DNA from: a virus
Strand: one strand, 5' to 3'
Virus record (IMG/VR): IMGVR_UViG_3300042197_002783
Location: 1-26,978 of that record
Length of the DNA stretch: 26,978 bases
The notes beneath the pieces were generated by a model. The model did no database searches and was not told where the DNA came from. It saw only the letters and a program-made list of their open reading frames with translations. Position numbers and translations under genes: made by a program. This document shows positions 7,687 to 14,267 of this stretch, piece by piece (within the stretch, counting starts at the first letter, position 1; each line of letters starts with the position of its first letter).

Positions 7687-8058
7687 TTAAAGTGATCCCA
7701 ATATTTGTAGACAATTTTCGTCAATTGGAATTTCATTAACAAAAGATTTTGGAAAATCAGGAACTCTATTTAGAAAAACCAAAAAGGTCTTCATAGAAGA
7801 CCACAATTCTTTTTCTATTTTAAAAAATAAAAGAGGTAAAGCAGCTTCATTGAAAATATTAAACACTATAATAAAGTGATTAATAAGGAGACTTGTTTTC
7901 AAATCTCCTGTTTTCACATATTTTCTTAGTAACTTTTTAATGTATTTGAATCTGTTTAGATCATCAAAAAAATCATCCTGTGTTACTGCTTGTGGATTGT
8001 CATAATATTTTATTGCAAATAAAATATAATTATCATCATTCAACTCATCAAATTTCAT
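7687..8058 (-). CDS. Conserved phage protein of unknown function, 123 aa
   Basis: A mostly helical protein with a pattern I recognise as recurrent in T4-like cyanophages: MKFDELNDDNYILFAIKYYD at the start, then LNRFKYIKKLLRKY, LINHFIIVFNIFNE and LFFKIEKELW, and a C-terminal IPIDENCLQILGSL. No catalytic motif is evident. The moderately hydrophobic middle reads as a buried helix, not a membrane span. It starts 6 nt after the virion-type protein gene without a terminator between them, so it can be made from that late transcript, and it is followed at 2 nt by the next small gene. Start ATG 8058 is the first in-frame codon; no good ribosome site is visible. Confidence 0.7.
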   Translation of the reverse strand: MKFDELNDDNYILFAIKYYDNPQAVTQDDFFDDLNRFKYIKKLLRKYVKTGDLKTSLLINHFIIVFNIFNEAALPLLFFKIEKELWSSMKTFLVFLNRVPDFPKSFVNEIPIDENCLQILGSL

Positions 8059-8064
8059 ATGTTA

Positions 8065-8940
8065 TCAAACTGTAGAATATCCCACAGTAACTGTATTAGA
8101 AGTTACAGGTGTTGCTCCACCAGAACCAGTGACAATAGCTCTGAAACTATATCCATCAGGTCTGGAAGATGTAATGTCTGTTGATGCAATTCCAAGAACT
8201 GGTCCAGCCACATTGCTGTAGATGGAGTTGTTTGTAAGTGCTGTAAATCCTGCTCCAATTGGATATGCAAAATACCATTGTGTTGAGAGTCCAACAAGTG
8301 GTGTGGATATTGCAAATACACTCAAGGTTGTTGCAGTTGTAGTTCCAATACCAGCAACAGCAGTTGGTTGAGTAGTAATTGTAATGTAATTGTCAGCTAG
8401 AACTGCATCATCATTAGCATCTCCAAATGTACCATAATCAGTATCTAAAGGAGGAAGATTGGTGCTAATTCCAGACAGGGCAACTAAAGTCTCAGATTTA
8501 ACTCTAAGATTTCCATGCATATCTGTATAAGTATGAACACCTACCCATCCAGCATGTGCCACTGCATATTTAGAACCAGTTTCTCTTGCAGCAACTGTTT
8601 CATATACATCAACGCCCCTAATCTTATTATCTACACTAGTTGCTTGCAAATCATAGTTGCTATCTTGAATCACATACTTAGGTTGTTGTGAACAAGTATA
8701 TGCTAGTCCAGCTACTGCAACACCACTTAGAAACTGAGTAGTAGCAATAGACACTGTAGTAGCATTAGTTACGGCAGTGATGACTGCTTCACCAACAGTA
8801 TTGCCAGCACCAACATAAATTACTGATCCAACATATGCAGAAGAAAATGAAGTTCCTGATCCAGTAATAACTTTAGTAGCATAAACAAGACTAATCGTCC
8901 CTGGTGAGTAAATACTATCTGCCGTTCCCCAAAGAGCCAT
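8065..8940 (-). CDS. Late virion structural protein, Ig-like C-terminal part
   Basis: Probably a particle component. From ATG 8940 (291 aa) the protein begins MALWGTADSIYSPG, a start I associate with structural proteins of T4-like cyanophages, then runs as Gly/Ser/Thr/Ala-rich beta-type sequence. The last 90 residues (ITTQPTAVAGIGTTTATTLS through TVGYSTV) look like an Ig-like fold as found in decoration and fibre proteins. Reading from 9015 would add residues encoded by the terminator and promoter, so it is rejected. An exact TATAAATA promoter at 8976-8983 gives a leader of about 29 nt with an AGGG site about 10 nt before the ATG. Late expression is well supported; decoration versus neck or tail role is open. 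Confidence 0.75.
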   Translation of the reverse strand: MALWGTADSIYSPGTISLVYATKVITGSGTSFSSAYVGSVIYVGAGNTVGEAVITAVTNATTVSIATTQFLSGVAVAGLAYTCSQQPKYVIQDSNYDLQATSVDNKIRGVDVYETVAARETGSKYAVAHAGWVGVHTYTDMHGNLRVKSETLVALSGISTNLPPLDTDYGTFGDANDDAVLADNYITITTQPTAVAGIGTTTATTLSVFAISTPLVGLSTQWYFAYPIGAGFTALTNNSIYSNVAGPVLGIASTDITSSRPDGYSFRAIVTGSGGATPVTSNTVTVGYSTV

Positions 8941-8975
8941 GTGTCTTACCCTGAATAAAATTTCTGTTCTTATGT

Positions 8976-8983
8976 TATTTATA
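8976..8983 (-). promoter_or_regulatory. T4-type late promoter for the virion-type protein
   Basis: Exact TATAAATA on the minus strand, 36 nt before the ATG at 8940. It overlaps the end of the T-tract of the upstream terminator (TTTTTATAAATAAC). Confidence 0.75.
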
Positions 8984-9012
8984 AAAATGGGAGACCTCCA
9001 TAAAGGTCTCCC
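8984..9012 (-). terminator. Strong terminator after the 59-aa membrane protein gene
   Basis: A 9-bp perfect stem (GGGAGACCT with AGGTCTCCC), 6-nt loop, then ATTTTTAT. It is joined directly to the late promoter at 8976-8983. Confidence 0.88.
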
Positions 9013-9035
9013 CAAATAATTCTTTAATTTACTTA

Positions 9036-9215
9036 CTATGGAGTAAGATCTTTACCACCCTTTGCTTTAAGTTGTCCTTGCACTTGTACAAGAATAAGTG
9101 AAAGAAGACCGTTTGCTTTGACTTTTGGGTTTGCTCCAAGTGCTTCCGAGACTGCAAAAAGTACAGTTGCGATAAGTGCTTGATTAGCAATACACCATGC
9201 GATGACTACTGACAT
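9036..9215 (-). CDS. Small membrane protein, 59 aa, holin-like candidate
   Basis: One clear hydrophobic helix (about residues 2-26, VVIAWCIANQALIATVLF and on), then a second short hydrophobic stretch GLLSLILVQV and a Lys-rich tail. Size, single span and basic tail fit small phage holins, but no family motif decides it. I chose ATG 9215 over TTG 9227 because GAGG sits 6 nt before the ATG. It is a one-gene unit: an AATAAATA late-type element lies about 30 nt upstream, overlapping the stop codon of the previous gene, and a strong terminator follows. A late, isolated unit suits either a lysis factor or a minor virion membrane-contact protein. Confidence 0.65.
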   Translation of the reverse strand: MSVVIAWCIANQALIATVLFAVSEALGANPKVKANGLLSLILVQVQGQLKAKGGKDLTP

Positions 9216-9242
9216 AATAAACCTCAAGTATAGGATACTTTC

Positions 9243-9250
9243 TATTTATT
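9243..9250 (-). promoter_or_regulatory. Late-type promoter for the 59-aa membrane protein
   Basis: AATAAATA on the minus strand, one base from TATAAATA and within the NATAAATA form reported for cyanophage late promoters. It overlaps the stop codon of the upstream gene and would give a leader of about 20 nt. Confidence 0.5.
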
Positions 9251-10301
9251 TTTTAATATCCTTAAGAATTTTTTCAGCAGCTGCTGCAAGTTTATCTTCT
9301 TTACCCTTTACTGTCCTATTTGCTTCTGGTGGTTTTGATTTGGGTGTAGGAGTAGTTTTAACCTTACCAACACTCCCAGAAGATCTCATTCCAGTGAGAG
9401 CTGTTTCTCCTTTACTGTGAATAGTAGCAACTCTTTCATCTTCTTTTTTTGCCTTTCTTCTATCTGCATCAGTTATTGGATTCTTAGTTCTTTCTGATGC
9501 AGGTCTAAGTTTTGTTTTCTTAGGATCAAATACTCCTTCATAAAATGGAGTTCTGCCAGAAACATAAGAAACAACTGCTTCTGTAGTTGAGACTTTCATC
9601 CTTTGTGCTTGTTGGGCAATTTGAAAATCTGCTCTCTCTTTAGAAACTTTTGCCTTTGCTGCTTTTGCCTTTGCTGCAGCTAGTGGATCTGGTTTTTCTC
9701 TTTCTGCATCACCTTTAGGTGGCATACCATAGGTATCTTCTTCGTTAATATCAACTGACTCATAGATGTCAATAACTTCATCTAAACTAAACATAGAAAG
9801 ATCATATCCTTCAGAAATAAGTTCATCAATCCATGCTTCTAATTCTTCTGTTACTGTTGGTTTAGTATTAATTTTGTTCTTGATTCCTGATTTCACATCA
9901 AGTTTTTCATTCTTAGAATTCTTACTATAAAGATCTCTTTCTTCTTTCTTCATAGAACCATAAGATTTTACATTATACTCCTTTCCATCAGGTCCAATAT
10001 CAGCAACTGTATATCCAAGTTTTTCCTTGGGAACAGAAACCTTTATCATTGGTTTTTTCTTTGCTTCACCAACAAACTCTTCTTTCTTTATTTTTTTCTT
10101 AAAGGAACCTTTTACTTCACCCTCTTCGTATCCTTTCCCATCTCCATCATCATCCCACCATCTTTTTTCAGATGATTGATCTTCATCATCATCATCATCT
10201 TCTCCTTTCTTTTTGGTTTCTTTTTTTTCTTCTTTTTCTTTCTTTTCTTGAAGAGAAAGTTCTCTAATATCAGAGAAAGGGTCTGCCCAAATGTTGGTCA
10301 T
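9246..10301 (-). CDS. Late Lys/Glu-rich protein with an EF-hand-like Asp loop
   Basis: Function unknown; 351 aa, highly charged. After a short N-terminus (residues 1-17, ending SLQE) comes a low-complexity Lys/Glu/Asp run (18-45), then KRWWDDDGDGKGYEEGEV (about 46-63), whose DxDxDG pattern resembles calcium-binding EF-hand or excalibur loops. A helical module ELEAWIDELISEGYDLS follows near 153-170, then an Ala/Lys-rich stretch and a basic, Pro-rich tail. I have seen KRWWDDDGDG-type segments in cyanophage late proteins. SLQE before Lys fits the gp21 (L/I)xE cleavage rule. An exact TATAAATA promoter sits 24 nt upstream. Probably an internal head, scaffold or other virion protein; calcium binding is inferred from the loop alone. 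Confidence 0.72.
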   Translation of the reverse strand: MTNIWADPFSDIRELSLQEKKEKEEKKETKKKGEDDDDDEDQSSEKRWWDDDGDGKGYEEGEVKGSFKKKIKKEEFVGEAKKKPMIKVSVPKEKLGYTVADIGPDGKEYNVKSYGSMKKEERDLYSKNSKNEKLDVKSGIKNKINTKPTVTEELEAWIDELISEGYDLSMFSLDEVIDIYESVDINEEDTYGMPPKGDAEREKPDPLAAAKAKAAKAKVSKERADFQIAQQAQRMKVSTTEAVVSYVSGRTPFYEGVFDPKKTKLRPASERTKNPITDADRRKAKKEDERVATIHSKGETALTGMRSSGSVGKVKTTPTPKSKPPEANRTVKGKEDKLAAAAEKILKDIKK

Positions 10302-10324
10302 TTATCTTACTTAAGGTTTATTCT

Positions 10325-10332
10325 TATTTATA
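10325..10332 (-). promoter_or_regulatory. T4-type late promoter for the Lys/Glu-rich protein
   Basis: Exact TATAAATA on the minus strand, overlapping the end of the nucleotidyltransferase-like gene and giving a leader of about 17 nt before ATG 10301. No hairpin separates it from that gene. Confidence 0.7.
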
Positions 10333-11440
10333 CTGGAGAAACATCTTTAATCCAAGATTTAAACATTATACCTTCTTCAGTAACACAAATAAGATGATTT
10401 GCTCCAGATCTAATAATCTCTCCTCTAAGTCCTGTATTACAACTTTCTACAATATCACCAACATTAAAAAGATTTCCAAACACATAATTTTCCCTAAGAC
10501 CCTTTGCATCTAAATCTGGTGCAATCTGCCAAGTTTCTTTTACTTCTAATGAACCACCAAGTTCACCAAATAATTGTTTAAGTAATTTTGGTTGTATTCC
10601 AGTTGGCATTGCTTTTTTGAATGTTTCAAAGTCTCCAGATGCTGCTGCTTTTCTTGCTGAGGAAGAATTTTCTTCTGCATCTGGATCCTTTGGTCCAGAA
10701 GAAACTACATTGATTGAACTAAATTGATATAATTCTCCATTGTATTTCTTAACAAGATTGTCAATTTCTGAACATCTTTCTGACCCACATACTATATTAA
10801 TAGAAGTATATCCTTCTTCATTTAAGAAAGACAATACATCAAAGATAGTTTTAAATTCATCACTATCAATAATTCTTTCTGCATACTCAGGGAACATTGC
10901 TTTCATGAAATCAATCTTTACATCAGGAGGTAATGGATTCTTTTTACCATCCTGAGTTCTTGATGGGAAAATATAAAAGTTTCCACCAGATGCTGCTTGC
11001 TTCAAAGCATTTAAAAGATTTTTGTGTGCTTTGGTTGGAGGATTAAACTTACCAAAAGCAATAGTTACAACATCACCATTAAGTCCTTTTTGTTGTGATT
11101 GAGATCCTTTTGCTCTTGTCCCAGATGTTTGAGGTTTTTTGGATTTATTTGATGTGGATGATGACTTTACCCCAACTCTTTTTGGTGCTGGTTTTGCTTT
11201 TGTTAATTTCTTACCTTTTACATCATCTGGAGTTTGATCATTAGATGCTTCTTCTTCTTCTCTTTTTTTATTTTTGTTTTGTTGTATAAATTCTAATCTA
11301 CCCTTTAAAGTTCTTGCTTTTTTTACACCTTCTCTGTCTATCCAAAAACCATGCCCGTCTCCAACTAACCCAAGTTTCTTTGCTTGCTGTGCTGCTTGGG
11401 AAGTTCTTGCTTCTGATATAAACTCTAGGAATCTTTTCAT
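10328..11440 (-). CDS. Nucleotidyltransferase-like protein with a capsid-targeting-type N-terminus
   Basis: Three parts are visible. Residues 1-11, MKRFLEFISEA, closely match the T4 capsid-targeting sequence MKTYQEFIAEA, and ISE before Ala fits the gp21 cleavage rule. Residues 12-120 contain AAQQAKKLGLVGDGHGFWID and a Lys/Ser-rich linker. Residues 124-280 look like a cytidylyltransferase/NMN adenylyltransferase domain: AFGKFNPPTKAHKNLL (128-143) is the HxGH-type loop, here TKAH, and SSSARK (259-264) sits where an ISSTxxR-type motif is expected. The end (320-368) is an SH3/KOW-like segment, GDIVE through FKSWIKD. Substrate cannot be told; NMN, CTP-linked sugars or other nucleotides are possible. 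It overlaps the 74-aa gene by ATGA and ends the methyltransferase operon. Family call fairly sure; packaging inferred. Confidence 0.78.
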   Translation of the reverse strand: MKRFLEFISEARTSQAAQQAKKLGLVGDGHGFWIDREGVKKARTLKGRLEFIQQNKNKKREEEEASNDQTPDDVKGKKLTKAKPAPKRVGVKSSSTSNKSKKPQTSGTRAKGSQSQQKGLNGDVVTIAFGKFNPPTKAHKNLLNALKQAASGGNFYIFPSRTQDGKKNPLPPDVKIDFMKAMFPEYAERIIDSDEFKTIFDVLSFLNEEGYTSINIVCGSERCSEIDNLVKKYNGELYQFSSINVVSSGPKDPDAEENSSSARKAAASGDFETFKKAMPTGIQPKLLKQLFGELGGSLEVKETWQIAPDLDAKGLRENYVFGNLFNVGDIVESCNTGLRGEIIRSGANHLICVTEEGIMFKSWIKDVSPV

Positions 11441-11661
11441 TTATTAATTTCTGAATATATCAAGTCCTGATTGTCTAGAATGTACTGCAATCCTATGCTT
11501 TTGGCATGTAAGTATTTATCCTTCTTATCTTTTGGATCTTTATATTGATCCATAAAAGAAGAATAAAACCTAGAAAAATTTTCTATGGTTTTTTTCTTCA
11601 ATTGTTTAATTTTTACATGTTTTTTATATAATGGAATTAATTCTTTAAAAAATTCTTTCAT
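11437..11661 (-). CDS. Small basic hypothetical protein, 74 aa
   Basis: Not recognised. A Lys-rich, all-helical protein: an amphipathic start (MKEFFKELIPLYKKHVKIKQ), an aromatic segment FSRFYSSFMDQY, a charged KDPKDKKDKY turn and a final helix. No Cys and no metal or nucleotide motif. It is tightly coupled on both sides: its ATG shares one base with the methyltransferase stop (TAATG) and its stop overlaps the next ATG (ATGA). That places it between a DNA methyltransferase and a nucleotidyltransferase-like protein and suggests a fixed expression ratio. A helper of either enzyme is possible but unsupported. Confidence 0.6.
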   Translation of the reverse strand: MKEFFKELIPLYKKHVKIKQLKKKTIENFSRFYSSFMDQYKDPKDKKDKYLHAKSIGLQYILDNQDLIYSEINK

Positions 11662-12431
11662 TATGAATCTAATAGATTAAATAAACCTCTTTCTATATTT
11701 ACCTCAACTCCACACTCTTCAGTAAACTTCTCAAGATCTTTTCTAGATGGATTTGCAATTCTTTCTCTTGCCATAGCATGATAATCATCAGACAAATCAA
11801 ATCCAATATAGTCATGACCAAGAAGAGTAGCAGCAAGACCAGTTGTACCTGAACCACTATAAGGATCAAGAACCACCCCAGGAGTTTCCATTACTGCTTG
11901 GATGCAACGAAGTGGAAGCACAATAGGAAATGGTGCAGGATGAGGATTCTTCATCTCAGGACCAAACTTCCAAACACTAGCATAGTTAACAGACCTTCTA
12001 GGAAGTTTGGGACGCTTTGCTCCCTTACACAACCAATAGATTCTTTCATCAATCTGCGTGAATCTGTATCCAGAAATCTCAGGACCACTACCCCTGTTCC
12101 AGATAATTTCTTCTCTAATGTGCCACTTAGTTTTAGGTAACCATGCCCAAGGAGACGTAGCATTACCCTGAAGATATCTAACCTTATGATTGTAAAACAA
12201 GGAACCACCTTCTTTAGTTTTGTCAAAGAGAACATTCAAAAGTTCTACTTGTTGTTCTTGATAGACATCTTCTGGAAGTGAATCATCAAACTTATCATAT
12301 TCAATTTTACGAAACAATCCACCCCCAATCTTCTGTTTGTTATATGGTGGTGAAGTTACAGTACAATCAATAGAGTTGTCATCAAGTTGCTTTGCTAACT
12401 CAAGACAGTCTCCAGTTCTCAGGTCAATCAT
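11661..12431 (-). CDS. Beta-class DNA methyltransferase (N4-cytosine or N6-adenine)
   Basis: Transfers a methyl group from S-adenosylmethionine to a base in DNA. The catalytic motif TSPPY (residues 26-30) comes first and the SAM-binding DPYSGSGTTG (189-198) near the end; this order defines the beta class. SPPY is common in N4-cytosine enzymes but also occurs in N6-adenine ones, so the target base is open. Length 256 aa means a compact enzyme with a short recognition region (about 80-160), and no restriction partner is nearby, so it is probably a solitary protective or regulatory methylase. It lies 5 nt after the 335-aa gene and overlaps the 74-aa gene by one base. Specificity cannot be read from sequence. 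Confidence 0.9.
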   Translation of the reverse strand: MIDLRTGDCLELAKQLDDNSIDCTVTSPPYNKQKIGGGLFRKIEYDKFDDSLPEDVYQEQQVELLNVLFDKTKEGGSLFYNHKVRYLQGNATSPWAWLPKTKWHIREEIIWNRGSGPEISGYRFTQIDERIYWLCKGAKRPKLPRRSVNYASVWKFGPEMKNPHPAPFPIVLPLRCIQAVMETPGVVLDPYSGSGTTGLAATLLGHDYIGFDLSDDYHAMARERIANPSRKDLEKFTEECGVEVNIERGLFNLLDS

Positions 12432-12436
12432 AGTAA

Positions 12437-13444
12437 TTAAAATGTCATTTGAATACCCATTTTTTCAGGCTTAACTCTCGTTTGATTAAGAGTCATTTCA
12501 CCTGTAGAATCAGATCCAAAAGGACCAGCTCTACCTTTTCCAACTATTGATGCTCCAACAACTGCATCAGAAAACTTTGGTTTGCCATTTCCATTATTTT
12601 CAATTTTGTAACTAAAAGCAAATAACTGCTTTGTATTATAGTACAAGTTTGTAAATTCTACAAGAGATGAACTAATTGTTCTTGACTTTGACCAAAGTTC
12701 AATTTGTTTTTCTAATGCATTAGCATACATTGAAATAAGTTGTTCTGGAATAGGAGTTCCATTTCCAGGTTTTAATACAGTATCTTGTTCTGCTTTTTTA
12801 CCTACTAATTCACTTAGTATTCCATTACCACGACCATTATCTCCATAAATGGCGACATAAGGACCAAGTTTTGCTGAATTACCATTTAAAACTTCCATCA
12901 AATCAAGGATTTTAGTAAGAGTTGCATCACGTCTTTTATTGATTAATGAAACAAATTTTCTATCTCCTGTAATATCTCCTGGTTTAAGAGTGTTTGTTTT
13001 GCCTGTTGGCATTTTTACTGTAACTTCAGTTCCATCTACTGAGAAATCGTATCCACTTTGACTTACACTATTGGGGACACCAACAGATGATGTTGAAGTA
13101 AAATTAGTTTTTTGACTAACTCTACTATCTTCAACTAAAGCAATTGGTCCAATTACTTCAGCAAAATACTTTTCAATTTCTTTAAGTGAATCGTTACTAT
13201 CACCAGTAGGTGTTGATTGTAAAACTTTTTTAAGAGATGTGTATCCAGAAAAAGATCTACTTGATCCTGCATTATTAATTAAGTGTTTTAAGTATGGTGC
13301 ATAATTAGGATCAACCATATTGAAGTAATTAATTTTTTCATCAATTGCAGATAACACAGCTCTTTTATAAGCTGTTACAGATGAATAATTTCCACCCAAA
13401 CCCAACTCAGTTGGTTTTAAACTTGGTCCTTTAATGTTAAGCAT
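12437..13444 (-). CDS. Hypothetical protein, 335 aa, first gene of the methyltransferase operon
   Basis: Not recognised. The protein mixes helices and beta-type segments: a Gly/Ser-rich start, a helical region about 25-95, a central SVDGTEVTVKMPTGKTNTLK beta segment (about 136-155), helices with a repeated Gly/Asn-rich loop YGDNGRGNG (about 199-207), and a C-terminus ending TRVKPEKMGIQMTF. TGKTN is not in a P-loop context, so I do not call an ATPase. The composition could suit a virion protein. Start ATG 13444 has only AAAGAAA upstream. A degenerate late element (TATAGATA, 13461-13468) follows the previous terminator, so the four-gene operon 13444-10328 may be late. Confidence 0.7.
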   Translation of the reverse strand: MLNIKGPSLKPTELGLGGNYSSVTAYKRAVLSAIDEKINYFNMVDPNYAPYLKHLINNAGSSRSFSGYTSLKKVLQSTPTGDSNDSLKEIEKYFAEVIGPIALVEDSRVSQKTNFTSTSSVGVPNSVSQSGYDFSVDGTEVTVKMPTGKTNTLKPGDITGDRKFVSLINKRRDATLTKILDLMEVLNGNSAKLGPYVAIYGDNGRGNGILSELVGKKAEQDTVLKPGNGTPIPEQLISMYANALEKQIELWSKSRTISSSLVEFTNLYYNTKQLFAFSYKIENNGNGKPKFSDAVVGASIVGKGRAGPFGSDSTGEMTLNQTRVKPEKMGIQMTF

Positions 13445-13460
13445 TTATTTTCTTTATAAT

Positions 13461-13468
13461 TATCTATA
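13461..13468 (-). promoter_or_regulatory. Degenerate late promoter candidate for the methyltransferase operon
   Basis: TATAGATA on the minus strand, one mismatch from TATAAATA, right after the T-tract of the terminator at 13471-13496 and 17 nt before ATG 13444. The spacing matches the exact late promoters in the window, which is the main reason to list it. Confidence 0.35.
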
Positions 13469-13470
13469 AA

Positions 13471-13496
13471 ATAAAAAAGAGACCTGTGACGGTCTC
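13471..13496 (-). terminator. Terminator after the late protein gene at 13529
   Basis: GAGACC pairs with GGTCTC around GTCACA, followed by TTTTTTATTTT on the minus strand; G-U and A-U pairs extend the stem. The stem core is the same as in the terminator at 8984-9012. Confidence 0.85.
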
Positions 13497-13528
13497 CTTA
13501 TTATAGCACCATTTGAGATTTATATCAA

Positions 13529-14215
13529 TCATCTACCGTGATACCAACCCTTCCCAGCATCTTGTTGAGAACCACCAGTTTTTTCTGCTTCCTTTGCTCT
13601 ACGCTTAGCCATTCCCATCTTTACTGCACGATCAAAACTTTTTCCATCTTTACCAAGATTTGGTCTCAGAGATGCTTGTTTCTTATCAACTTTTTGATAT
13701 GGGAATGGTTTTTCACCTTCAGTAATGACTTCATCAACAATACTCTCTCTCCACTCTTCACCCATATTCACCATAATGCGTTCTGCTGCTTCTGGTGTAT
13801 CAGCATATCCTTCATCAAGTAAGTGTGAGAGGATGATGTCGTAGAGGTCTGCTTGTTCTCTTCTCATACCAATTGTTAATGTATTACCTTTTCTTTTAAT
13901 TGGAGATCTATTTGATGCTTCTTTTGCTTTTGCTACTTCTGGATTATGAGATTTTAGAGTATTTGTAATATTTTCAGATCTCTTTAACTTTTTGACTCCT
14001 CTTTCAATTGCAACTCTGGTTTCTGTTGAATCTGCACCTGAGTTTCTAGCAGCATTTTTTACATCTCTTTCCGATTCTCCCCTCAATTTGATTGCTTTAC
14101 CAGTCATTCTAAGTTTTTTACCTAAATCTAGATTTTTATATCCTTCATCAAGTCTCTCAGGATTATACATATCAAAATATGATTCTTGTAAATTGCGTAA
14201 TTCTTTACCAGTCAT
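13529..14215 (-). CDS. Late charged protein, candidate internal head or virion protein
   Basis: Function unknown; 228 aa, basic and Lys/Arg/Glu-rich. The N-terminus NLQESYFDMY repeats the pattern seen as NLLEAYQKVY in the protein at 1539-2609 (LxExYxxxY), and LQE before Ser fits the gp21 cleavage rule. Residues about 122-160, EQADLYDIILSHLLDEGYAD then EAAERIMVNMGEEWRESI, form a helical module I recognise from T4-like cyanophage late proteins. The tail is Lys/Gly-rich and ends GKGWYHGR. A TATAAATA promoter lies 23 nt upstream and a terminator follows, so it is a one-gene late unit. The ATG follows nine A residues with no ribosome site. Late timing well supported; location in the virion inferred. 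Confidence 0.72.
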   Translation of the reverse strand: MTGKELRNLQESYFDMYNPERLDEGYKNLDLGKKLRMTGKAIKLRGESERDVKNAARNSGADSTETRVAIERGVKKLKRSENITNTLKSHNPEVAKAKEASNRSPIKRKGNTLTIGMRREQADLYDIILSHLLDEGYADTPEAAERIMVNMGEEWRESIVDEVITEGEKPFPYQKVDKKQASLRPNLGKDGKSFDRAVKMGMAKRRAKEAEKTGGSQQDAGKGWYHGR

Positions 14216-14237
14216 TTTTTTTTTGATTTTATAATTT

Positions 14238-14245
14238 TATTTATA
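14238..14245 (-). promoter_or_regulatory. T4-type late promoter inside an AT-rich inverted repeat
   Basis: Exact TATAAATA on the minus strand, 23 nt before ATG 14215, giving a leader of about 15 nt. It overlaps one arm of a 9-bp inverted repeat (GATTTTATA with TATAAAATC, 14225-14250). Confidence 0.7.
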
Positions 14246-14267
14246 AAATCTTATTTACAGTTTATTA

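Noticed and set aside
8941-9015. Longer start (9015) for the virion-type protein
   Set aside because: The added residues are encoded by the terminator hairpin and the late promoter; ATG 8940 has an AGGG ribosome site.
10190-10260. Lys/Glu/Asp low-complexity run as a possible assembly error or repeat expansion
   Set aside because: The reading frame stays intact on both sides and similar runs occur in other late proteins of the window, so it is probably a real protein feature.
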